NCBI GenBank assembly: GCA_037693485.1
Contig: CM075345.1
Location: forward strand, 89,238,001 to 89,302,000
DNA: 64,000 nucleotides
Reading direction: 5' to 3'
From: Kitagawia praeruptora
Lineage: Eukaryota; Streptophyta; Magnoliopsida; Apiales; Apiaceae
Shown: positions 22,931-33,349 of the stretch, piece after piece
Layout of the letters: every line of letters starts with the position of its first letter
Position numbering within the stretch: the first letter of the stretch is position 1
The notes under the pieces: model-generated
Databases searched by the model: none
What the model was told of the DNA's origin: nothing
What the model saw: only the letters and a program-made list of their open reading frames with translations
Program-made: the position numbers and the translations under genes

Positions 22931-25765
22931 TTTAGCTGTAATATCTAGTAAAAATGCTAGGATAATATGCAGAAGCTTGATATCTTATGGATAGCATTTT
23001 TGTTTTTCTTTTAAAAACAAATTGCGAGTATCCTCATAAATTTATTCACATCCCGTGTTTACGCTATATAGTGCAGTTTTCAAATGCATTGAACATTGGT
23101 TAAATAGTCTTTCATAAGAAAGAATTGTGTCTTTGTAAGTCAATTATTCTAAGAAACATGAACAATGTAGAGAATGCAGTAATGTAAGGGTAGACAATTT
23201 AGTTATAATATCTAATATATAACAACTATTAGGCCAACTAAATATACAGCAAAACAATTTAGTGGGAAGATAGTGCAGGAAACAATTAATCAAACACGCA
23301 AGGACTATTTGAGTAAACAGTAAATGACAACTTATTGACATCCAACATAACTATAATAAGCAATCAAATGTAAATATTAGAAAGTGTAAAAGAATACCTA
23401 TGGGGTAAGTCTTGAATTTTATCAAGAATGTCCTTCTTGACGGGCTATTAATCTACATCCATCTGTTGATTTTGCCCATATACCAAAAAAAAAAATGAAT
23501 GATTACATCTTTATTAATCTCAGAATCCCTGCAAGATGATTTCGTTTATACGAATAAACCTTTAGATTCACCTGGCAAGTGGAAAAAACTGTTTGGAACA
23601 CAATTTCACATCTAAGAATGAGATTTATAAACATTCATACTTCTATAATCAAAACCTAGACCTATACTTAGAAGGATGAGCCTTCAATAAGACTGCTATT
23701 GTACTCAAGTAAAAATTGAAATGGTAGAGAGGCCTTTTCTGCTAAGAGACTTCTTATAACCAGAGATATTTTCGATGGAAGTGAGATTAGCACTCCAACA
23801 TAATGAAAATAATCTTGTAACCTGCTAAATGCTATGTTTTAGAATATTTATAACGTCAACCAAGGGAAAAAAGTACAACATGTACCCAGAAACCTAATCA
23901 AAATTCTGCTGAAATTATGAGTTTCAAGAGCATTGTGAAGTCCCCATATGACATTATGTCCTCCAGGCGATTGTCTACCAGTCTCCCACCAAAAACCACT
24001 CTAACTCTAATATAAACTACAAGTTAGTTTGTACTTGTGTACAGATATAAGGTCTTTCCCCGCCTTGTTGTTAATAACATAGTATATTAAAAATGTGGCA
24101 CTAATTACGAGAACACAAAGCTATACTAAGAGAACATGTCTAAAATGAAAACAGTTTCTTTTCGTTACTTAGGATTGTAGTTTAGACTTAAATAATCAAG
24201 CAAAAATTTATTTGAAGGGTATTAAGAATAAGATGTGATGGTTTGTTTAGCAAGTGAACTAAAAGAAAAAGGAAGTCAATGTCACATCATGATCTGAGCT
24301 GCAGGATGCTCGGTAATGATCTGAGCATCAGGATCCTTGGCGAGTGCTCTAAGAAAATGAGTTAACAACCGACCATAAGTATCTAAAAAGGATCGACTGA
24401 TGGTGTGAGTAGCGAGGGGTTGCATCACTAAACTCAACCTGCAGACTTTCCCCCCTGTACATTTCAGTGCATAAGTATAACTCCAAAGGCAAGTAAAAAG
24501 CATTTGATCTTAGATTTATAATCAAACACAAATCATCAAGCCAGATGTAAACAAAAATCACAAAAAACTTTAATTAACCTTAGATTTTATGCTTGAAATG
24601 CAGCAAACACTCAGCTTAATAAGAAATATGTCTCTATATAACAAATATTACATCATTTAGTAAAGACAATTATCAGAATAAGATAGCCATTGTTGAAACA
24701 TGATCTAATTTCATATCCATATAATTAAAAAAAGTAAGATCTAATGTTCTAGATATATGGATAGTTTACATGAGCACAACTTATGGCTATATCATTAAAA
24801 ATGATTAAATTTACAATGGCATGACTCGTACACGATGAAGGCCGTTGGTTAGAATTACACTCTTGTGCATTCTAGTACAATACTTCCCAGTACATCATGA
24901 CTAACCTGCAAAACTAATATGTACTTCTTAATAAACCCAAGCCACATGAAGTAAACATGTTTAAAAAAGAATACATCAGTAAATGAAACACTAAAAAAGC
25001 GTTCTCCCATCTTCCCCCTATTGAACACACTCATGCAGAGCTATGCTAATAACATAACCACATGAAGCATGACAAGAGTTTTATTTCTTTCTTTTGACAT
25101 GTTCACCAAGCGAGGCTGAGGTTCCCTCACTTAAGTGGCTAGATAGCCTTTTCACCGTATGCCTCTCAAGCATTCTACACTCAAAGAGGATAAATAGAAA
25201 GCTATAAACATAAGTCAAAGAAAACCAAGCATCATTTTGGCAAAAAATTAAGCTTAAGGTACAGAACCGTGTCATTTTCTACCCTTGGACATTGTAGCAT
25301 CTATTGCAGTGCTTTCATCTATTGCAAGGCATGAGGATGCTGTAGGTGCACATAATATGTGGGCGATATGATATGAAGTTCGTTTTAGGGTGCAAGATGG
25401 CATAAATAATCGAACCCTAATATGGTATTATGAATATAGCTTAGATGATGATATAGTCATGATCTGTAGAGTATTAATCTTGATAATTTCCGAGCAATTC
25501 TGGAACAATGCTAATGTTATACATGTCATGTGTTGCCAAAAAAACAATTGTAAGCTTACCCAAAAAAAAGGAGAGACAATTGTGATCACACACCATTTCT
25601 GCAGGGAGGTCAAAATCTTTTGCACAATTACCGCTACTTAGATTATTGCTCTCACCAACATGACGACAACGGTGGCATTAAGCACGAGCTAGTGCTCTTA
25701 TATGTTTTACTTGCAATCTTGCCAGAAGCTAACCTCTTAATTGCTGAATGTCTAAAAGATTAGGT

Positions 25766-26301
25766 TGTTAGGTTAGAGGACTTACACAATCCGAGATTCA
25801 CAATCACCAATACAGAGCGCACACACACCAATCAATAATTGACAAGATCTACCAAAGCGCAAAACAAGAACACACAAATACTTGACGTGGAAACACCAAC
25901 GCCCCAAACTTGTATTATTAATCAAAACAATCATCAATAATACATCAAAACAATAACACCTTAACGGTGTTCTAACCCTGATACTTGAGCCAACAATGCT
26001 CAAGCATCTCCCAAACAATACTTAAGACTACATCTCTTAAGCTTTCACCTCTATCAAACAAATACAATATGACTATGTATATATAGTCATCCAAAACTTA
26101 GCCACCAAGACTTACCATACTTGTTCTACAAGTCTTACCATACTTGTTATACAAGTCTTCCAATTCTTGGCACCTAATTTCCCAACTTACTGGTCAAGAC
26201 ATACCATATATAATAATTGTCTACACATACAATTATTATCTTACCCATATATATCTTAGACCACCCAAACCCATCACATCATATTGGGTTGAAACCCAAC
26301 A
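25766..26301 (-). repeat. 3' LTR of the small LTR element
   Basis: Complete 536-bp LTR, beginning and ending with TG/CA-type termini, next to the polypurine tract. It carries internal short repeats, for example CTTACCATACTTGTT and then CTTACCATACTTGTTATAC. Confidence 0.85.
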
Positions 26302-26776
26302 ATCCTCCCCTTCAACCCAATACCCACATCGGATTGAACGGTAACCCATCAAAGCCATCGACGTCCATTCGCCAACGCCTCCCCTCGAACAAGAATCTCC
26401 TCGTCTTGCTCTTCCAAACATTGAGTGTCGCTAAAACCCATATAGTGACCCTCCAAACCACCGTTCTTCACCATAACGATGTATCCATCTACAAAATCAT
26501 GTGCATCAACCGCCACGAGTGCTCTTCCACATGTTGAGTCACCCGATCCTTGCTTTCACAATCCTTCGGTCTCCTAAAGAAAATCCGTAATATCATCCAA
26601 ACAGTTCACCTGGTTGATCAAGCCATTGAAGCAATTGCGATGACCTCTTCCATCTTCTACCATCTCGAGTCCGAACACAGGATTGATCCACGGTGCAAGT
26701 CAACCGCCAAACCGCACGTAACTTTGTCTCTACCCGCTTTAGTAGCAATCTCCTTGTCAGCAAATCCTTCTCGAAC

Positions 26777-27230
26777 TCTACCAAAGCGTAAAACAAGAAC
26801 ACACAAATACTTGACGTGGAAACACCCACGCCCCAAACTTGTATTATTAATCAAAACAATCATCAATAATACATCAAAACAATAACACCTTAACGGTGTC
26901 CCAACCCTGATACTTGAGCCAACAATGCTCAAGCATCTCCCAAACAATACTTAAGACTACATCTCTTAAGCTTTCACCTCTATCAAACAAATACAATATG
27001 ACTATGTATATATAGTCATCCAAAACTTAGCCACCAAGACTTACCATACTTGTTCTACAAGTCTTACCATACTTGTTATACAAGTCTTCCAATTCTTGGC
27101 ACCTAATTTCCCAACTTACTGGTCAAGACATACCATATATAATAATTGTCTACACATACAATTATTATCTTACCCATATATATCTTAGACCACCCAAACC
27201 CATCACATCATATTGGGTTGAAACCCAACA
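26777..27230 (-). repeat. Truncated 5' LTR of the small LTR element
   Basis: Matches 25849-26301 almost base for base, with few substitutions (for example GCGC versus GCGT, CACCAACG versus CACCCACG). The end next to the internal region is cut off relative to the other LTR. Confidence 0.85.
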
Positions 27231-28613
27231 TAGGTACCACCAAATAAAGCAATGTTACATACACATTCGCTTATCCCGTCAACTCAATTTGTGGAAGCAG
27301 GTTCCTAGACCCGAACCTCATACTACGTCCACTGAAAAATTCTTAATAACATAGTTGAATGATTGGATAACAACAACAATATTAGCAATTATTTAAGAGA
27401 CTAAGAAAAAGAAATAATTTAAAATTATCTACCTAAAACATGTATATTTTTCTTGGCAAAGATGTTACAACGAAAGAGATAATTTAAAATTATCTACCTA
27501 AAACAGTTATATTTTTCTTGGAAAAGATGTTACAAAATACATGTAACACTAATCTCTTCCAAAGAGTTAGCGGCCGTTTTTATATTTCAAATAATGGGCT
27601 CAAGTACTTGAATTAAATGACGTACCTGAAGATTTATAGGATAGACATATATTCAAAAGGTTTTTTTTCAAAACACAAGCTTTGTACCAGAGGAAGCTAT
27701 TTTACTGTAATCGGATGAATGTACTTATTTTATAGAAAACAAACCCAAACTCTATAAAGTATGTATTCTCCAACTTCTAGTTTCAGATCTCATATACGCG
27801 GAGTTTGTGGACATACACGTGCATGTGAAGGAATATTTAAGCGAATAATTTACAATAAATAAAGATAGCACTTGATTATCTATATGACACAGACGAGGTA
27901 AGTACTAAGTAGGGAAAATGATAGTATATTATTGTTGTGCATCCATTATAAGCTCTTTGTATCAATAGACTGGGCTACAGAATCAAGACTGATTTGTAAA
28001 AATCCCTATTGCACGTCACCATAGAAAGATTTGTAAGTCAGCAGCAAGGCTGCAAAGTTCATTCAAGTGAGCTAATTTCCTTAAAATGTAAATATGACAT
28101 TGAAGCATGTAATTAATGTCATACTTCATAGGCAAGTACATAAATTCCCCCCATCAAATTGGTCAAAATCTCTCTAATCCGGCAAGTCCAAACTTTACAC
28201 ATATGAATGTCATAAAGATTTCTGATAAGATGATAAACCTATTAATATTCTTAATGGTATATAAACAATAGAATTATTATGATAATCTTGATGATTCAAG
28301 GCAAATGCACTTAAGAATATAGATTATATATAGGAGCAAACCCGTTCTTCTGTTTTTTATGGACTTCCCAAATAAAGCTTCTAAAACAAACACGTTAGAT
28401 GGTAACTAAACTTTAGAGACTGTCCAGTCACATACCCGGGAGGCAGGTAACCAAATATCCAAGATCTCTTGTTGTTGATTGTTCTCTAAAATTAGTTCTT
28501 CCACCAAGTTATGCATTCACGAATTCAGAAAGCATGAAAAAGGCCAACAAGTTTGCACTACATATATCTTACCTTTTTTATTTTGTTAGTAGTACAACAT
28601 ATAGACTAATTAT
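27231..28613. other. Helitron interior, no gene recognised
   Basis: AT-rich sequence with a local duplication: AATTTAAAATTATCTACC plus downstream words occurs at about 27416 and about 27481. No coding frame of known type was found on either strand. Confidence 0.5.
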
Positions 28614-28963
28614 GGGTGTGTTTGGGATTGCTGTTATAGACAGCAACAGCAGCTTATTTCTGAAAAGCAGCTGAAAAGGTGTTTGGTAAAATTTAAAACC
28701 TGCTTTTCTGAAAAGTGCTTTTGGGCTAAAAACTGCTTTTAGAGAAAGCAGGTCCCCCATGCTTTTGAAAAAAGCTGCTTTTCAGCTTTTGCGGAAAGCA
28801 GTAGCTGATTTCAACATCAAACCACATCAAAAACATTATTTTTAATATATTTTTACATCAAAACATGCACATATAAAAAATATTACCAAACAGTCTTCAG
28901 CTTTTTACAATAGCACTTTTTTTACCTGCACATCAATTTTTAACAGCAATCCCAAACAGAGCC
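28614..28963. mobile_element. Tourist-like (PIF/Harbinger) MITE, copy 1
   Basis: Inverted ends GTGTTTGGGATTGCTGTT on the left and AACAGCAATCCCAAACAGAGCC on the right. The interior is full of GAAAAGC/GCTTTTC words that fold back on each other. It is a clear relative of the element at 55702-56065, sharing long segments such as GAAAAGTGCTTTT and GTCCCCCATGCTTTTGAAAA. The flanking TTA/TAA is imperfect, so the target duplication is not certain here. Confidence 0.8.
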
Positions 28964-30609
28964 TAAGTAGATAGTGGATATTTTTCCTAAGCGGACCATC
29001 AATTAAAATGTTACTAACCTTGATATTCAATGCACATAGTGTTGTATGACATGCCAATATGAGTTAATGTATTTATTTTAAATATATTAATTCGCATGAC
29101 TAAATCTAGTGTCTTTTAATCACTCAAAATCTTTTGTATAGAAATTTGATAATAATAAGAGTTGAGCATTATTAATAGGAAAATTGCACTTGTGTAAGCA
29201 TGTATCAATTTTTATATTCTATATTGTGCGCCTAAACAAAGTGACTATACCTAAGTTAAATTCGGGTATAGAATACAAATATGACAATTTTAATTGTTTA
29301 CAATTTTTTAATTTACATTCGTCAATCATCACTGTTTTACTTCAAAAGGCATCACAATAGGAATACGGAACAACACAAAATAATAGGATTAGGGGGCATG
29401 CATGTTAATGGAGCTTGCGCTTGTTCAGAGGCTCATGCAAATGGCTTTTCAGGGAGCCCTTTTGTGAATATTCACAAATTAGAAAGAAGTTATCAACACT
29501 AAGAGTATCACCAATCAATTCTACCTTGACAATATAAAGTCAGAATTAAATATTCAGAATGACACACATTAGCTATAAGGATGAAAACAGCACTAAAGGT
29601 GATGCTTAAATTGCAAAATGCATCAATTAACATGTTTTTATGATGGACCTTGCACAAATATGCATCTCTAACATAAGCTCTTTGGTTTTAATTTCATCTA
29701 TTCTATTGGGCGCCAATTCCTGAAGGATTTCATGACATTCAGTTGTGTGCGCCTTGATGATAACACATCTACGGAGGTGTAAAAAATTAATGGGAAGAAG
29801 AACAACAAACCTGGCCTAAAAGGGGCCATAATCAATAGATCCATTTGTTTCTGTAGAGCCATTTGTTCCATGTCCAAAAAGTTTGGAATAAGAAAATGCC
29901 ACACAATTTTTTCGAATGCATCAGTTCCTATTACAATTGTAGAAAAATAAGATAACATAGATATGAAACTCACTCTAAGTACAAAGAAGAACAACGATAT
30001 AATTAATCACCATACAGCTGTTCCTGATGCTCAGATCATGACCAAGCATCCTATAAATAAATATATTGTTCACTAAATTGTAAACCTTTAGGAAATTAAA
30101 GAAATTAAATAGGGAATATGGAAATCATAAATATTTGCAGGGGTTAATTTTAAAAATACGTAGCTTAGAGCATCCCTAAAAAACTCAAAGAACAACCCGT
30201 CGACCGTCGTCATATATGAGGCACGAGTGAATTGTATGTATAGAAACTTTCCAGTGCAATAATAAAGAGGGATGGTTAAAAACATGGTCATTCCTATCAC
30301 AGGGGCCGATAGTATCAGAGATGGAGGTCACCGTTGCAACGGTAGCATATGCCATGATAAAAATCAAAGGAGTGACAGACGTAACTTAATTTGCTAATTA
30401 TTGGAATGGAAACAATTTTTTCGGATGGGTGGTGGTGGCTTTGGCCGCTAAAAAATCACTGTAAAAAAAGAAGCACAAGAGTTGGAGAGGAAGGAAGCAC
30501 CAGAGACATCAAACAAATCTATACACAATATTTAGGGGTAAAAATGTCATTTCATCTGAATAAAATCATTCACCCAAAGTGCATGTTGCTGTATTAGATA
30601 TATAATAGA
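28964..30609. other. Right part of the large Helitron, no gene recognised
   Basis: Contains minus-strand open frames at 29698-29994 and 30088-30367 with aromatic-rich composition that I cannot match to a family. They could be captured exons or chance. The final 60 bp are the Helitron 5' end. Confidence 0.45.
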
Positions 30610-30719
30610 TGAATCGGATTGTGTATAAGACTTTGTATCGAGGCAATGGTCATATATTATTATTGCTATGTTTAACGAAACAGGTTATTTTAACAATTTG
30701 AATTTTGGAGGAAGGGAAA

Positions 30720-31025
30720 GATTTTTAGGTAATGAGGATGTTACGATGGATTTGTGGGTGTACCATGTTAGATAGGTTGTCAGTTGGCTTTTTCAAGCAA
30801 ATTGAGGGAAGGTAGATTGCGATGGTATGGTCATGTTCGCAGGAGATGAAGGTTTGCTCCAGTTCGGTGGGTGGAAGATGTGCTATCGGGTCCAAGGAGG
30901 AGAGGGAGGCCAAGGACTTTGGATGAGCTACTTATGTTAGATTTATGAGCCTTAAACCTTCAGGAGGGTATGATATCAGATAAGAGTTCTTGGAGGTGTC
31001 GAATTCGGGTAGTAGATTAGTTTAT
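30720..31025 (+). pseudogene. C-terminal relic of an RTE-like non-LTR retrotransposon
   Basis: Plus-strand translation gives MRMLRWICGCTMLDRL, then after a frameshift LRWYGHVRRR, then (past a stop) FAPVRWVEDV and RRRGRPRTLDELL, ending near SSWRCRIRVVD. This succession is the well-known tail of plant RTE-clade reverse transcriptase proteins. Frame changes and a stop show it is dead. Only the last ~90 residues remain, consistent with a 5'-truncated LINE insertion. No tail or target duplication was defined. Confidence 0.8.
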
Positions 31026-31194
31026 CGGGTAGATGGATTTAGTAGTTTATGAAGTAATCATAATGTAATATAATATTTCATATTTGTATGTGAACATTTA
31101 CTAGTTTGGGGAACATTTGAAGAAATGAAGTGTGGAATGCTCTGATAGTCTGATACCATGTAGAGGTATATGTGTTTGTATGTACAATTATATA

Positions 31195-31957
31195 AGGATC
31201 ATGCTCTATGGAGAAACACACTAAATTGAGAACTGAGAACTCTAATAAGTTCGGTAGTAGAACTTTGGAATTCTTGTGTTTGACTTCAAAATTCAAATGC
31301 ATAACTTTTAAGTTTAGTAGCAGAATGTTTGTTGAAAAAAGCAAGTTCAGTCGTACAACTTTGTAGAAAAAGAAAGTTCGGTTGTAGAATTTTTAATTTC
31401 ATGTGCATAACTTTGAAGTTCAGCAGTAGAAAATTATATTTTTAGTACGAAATAAAATAAATTTTGCAGTAGAACTCTGTAAGTAAGTTTAGTTGTAGAA
31501 TCTTATAGAAGAAGCAAGTTCATTTGTAGAAATTTTAATTTCATGTGCATAACTTTAAATTCAGACTTTTAAGTTCAGCAGCAGAATATTTCTAAAAAAA
31601 AGTAAATTCATTTGTAGAACTTTGTAGAAAAAGCAAGTTCAGTTGTAGAACTTTTAATTTCATGTGCATAACTTTGAAATTCAGTAGCAGAACAATATAT
31701 TTTTAGTACGAAATAAAATAGATTTGCGATAGATCTCAATGGTAAGTAAGTTCGGTTGTAGAATTTTGTAGAAGAAGCAAGTTCGGTTGTAGAAATTTTT
31801 ATTTTATGTGCATAACTTTTAAATTCAGTAGCAAAACACTATATTTTCATTACGAAATAAAATAGGTTCTTGCGTTCTGCAATAGTATCCAATGGGTCTC
31901 CGATTCTCTTTTAGGTAATGATTATCATTTGAATCAAACCCTATATGTGTATGGTAT
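31195..31957. mobile_element. Inverted-repeat element A, MULE-like
   Basis: Left end ATAAGGATCATGCTCTATGG with GAGAA words, and right end GATTATCATTTGAATCAAAC with CCTATA, are related in inverse. They resemble the ends of element B (32222-33295) and of the split element at 33348-38586. The interior is a tandem array described separately. No target duplication was proven and no coding sequence is seen. Confidence 0.5.
31240..31870. repeat. Imperfect tandem array of AAGTTC-AGTAGCAGAAC type units
   Basis: Four diverged blocks repeat the same order of words: GTAGAAAAAGCAAGTTC, GTTGTAGAA, AATTTCATGTGCATAACTTT, TTCAGTAGCAGAAC, TATTTTTAGTACGAAATAAA. They sit near 31360, 31495, 31620 and 31755. The same AGTTC/GTAGAACTT vocabulary recurs in element B at 32755-33065, linking the two. 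Confidence 0.75.
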
Positions 31958-32221
31958 ATTAATTACACAATGAAGAAGAAGAAGCATAAACTCCGTTGAA
32001 GCTTTACAAAAAGCATCATTATCTGTATCTTACAAAGTTACAAGAGATGAAGTAAATGAAAATACAATACAATTTGTTACTGTAACAAACTCATAACAAT
32101 GCTGACTTAACTAACTCATAACAAACTTCTAACTATTATGATTAGTTAAACAATGACGTCACTAATCTATAAAAGCTACTAGTATTGCCTCATGTTTTTT
32201 TAATGCTTTTGAGTTTTGATT

Positions 32222-32690
32222 ATATATTCTACGGAGAACCATCCCAAATTGAGAATTTAACAACCAGTTCTTTTTTTTAGCTAAGCTAACAACGAGTTCT
32301 TAAATACAATAAAGATACATTGTACATAATACAATAAAGATACACTTAACATATTTATAATATAGATTAAATTTGTAAATTAAAAAAGGAAAAAATCAGC
32401 AAAATTTGTAGTGAATCTTTATCAATTTTTTCCCGAAAATTTAAATATAACACAATTTTATATCTTCCACACGCTCTATGGAGAACCATTTAAATTGAGA
32501 ACCTAAGAACCAGCTCTTAAATACAATAAAGATACATTGTACATAATACAATAAAAATACACTTACCATATTTATAATACAGATTAAATTTGTAAATTAA
32601 AAAAGGAAAAATCAGCAAAATTTGTAGTAAATCTTTATCAATTTTTTTCCCAAAAATTTAAATATAACACAATTTCATATCTTCCAAAAA
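32222..32690. repeat. Tandem duplication of the left arm of element B
   Basis: Copy 1 starts with GGAGAACCATCC at about 32234 and copy 2 with GGAGAACCATTT at about 32479. Both continue with TAAATACAATAAAGATACAT, AATTTGTAAATTAAAAAAGG and AAATATAACACAATTT up to about 32464 and 32690. Copy 1 carries a short extra insertion (TTTTTTTTAGCTAAGC). Confidence 0.85.
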
Positions 32691-33282
32691 TCACATAATA
32701 AAATTAATAATCAAGATTGGATATCATCAATTTCCAAGTTCAAATTTAAAATATACGGAAGTTCAAATGTAGAACTATGGAAGTTCATGTGCGAACTTAT
32801 TTAATTCAATAAAAATAAATACGTTCTGCATATGAACTTACATATTTGCATCACATGTTAAACACATGAACATTCTAGATATACGAATTTACATGTAACA
32901 CATAAACACGTTTAATGTAGAACTTTCAAAGTTCATGTGCAGAACTTATATAATTTAATGAAAATAAGTACGTTCTGCGTATGAATTTACATATTTACAC
33001 TACAAGTTCTTCACATGAACTTTCAGTTTCAGTTTCATAATATTCAAAGTTCAAGTGTTGAACGAGGAGAAGTAAAATTGTGTGTAAGAAGACACGTACG
33101 GATACATATGTATTTTACAAAAAATCTTGCAATAATTTGGTTACCTTTTTTTTTATTGATTTGTGAATATTTTACATTAATTGTCTTTGAAAAAAAATCT
33201 TAGCCATGAATTGAATACTGATCCAACAGTGATTAATGGATCTTCGGTTCTCTCTCAGATAGTGGTTCTCATTTGAATCAGC

Positions 33283-33295
<13 letters not shown>
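32222..33295. mobile_element. Inverted-repeat element B, related to element A
   Basis: The left end (ACGGAGAACCATCCCAAATTGAGAA region) and the right end (GGTTCTCATTTGAATCAGCCCC region, to 33295) are imperfect inverse copies. It shares internal vocabulary with element A. Its left end is tandemly duplicated. The right end runs straight into a TA microsatellite, which hides any target duplication. Confidence 0.5.

Positions 33296-33347
<52 letters not shown>
33296..33347. repeat. (TA)n microsatellite
   Basis: An uninterrupted 52-bp TA run directly between element B and the split MULE-like element. It probably grew from TA-rich target sites. Confidence 0.95.

Positions 33348-33349
<2 letters not shown>

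Larger units (their letters stand above)
25766..27230 (-). mobile_element. Small non-autonomous LTR retrotransposon (minus strand) with 5-bp target duplication
   Basis: TAGGT flanks it on both sides (25761-25765 and 27231-27235). The 3' LTR is 25766-26301 (536 bp: TGTTAGG on the left, CCCAACA on the right). The polypurine tract, read on the minus strand, is GAAGGGGAGGAT just right of 26301. The 5' LTR is present only as 26777-27230 (454 bp) and is nearly identical to its partner; I count about four differences by eye. The 475-bp internal part has no intact gene. The last 83 bp of the 5' LTR and the primer-binding site are missing, so the copy cannot be transcribed and replicated normally. Short internal region suggests a TRIM-like or deleted copia-type element. 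Confidence 0.88.
21674..30609 (-). mobile_element. Large (8.9-kb) Helitron, minus strand
   Basis: On the minus strand it starts TCTATTATATATCTAATAC at 30609 and ends in the hairpin CGTGCC(TCCCA)CGGGC followed by TATAAAG and CTAG (21674-21677). It lies between A (21673) and T (30610), the expected Helitron insertion context, without duplication. The interior holds a small LTR element (25766-27230), a Tourist-like MITE (28614-28963) and weak minus-strand coding-like pieces. Removing those two leaves about 7.1 kb. No intact Rep/helicase frame is visible, so it is non-autonomous or decayed. Pairing of these two ends as one element is inferred from orientation and the lack of other Helitron ends between them. 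Confidence 0.65.

Noticed and set aside
26144..27354. Two near-identical small proteins starting MLYKSSNSWHLISQL
   Set aside because: They are the same LTR sequence read twice, on the strand opposite to the element; identity reflects LTR identity, not a gene family.
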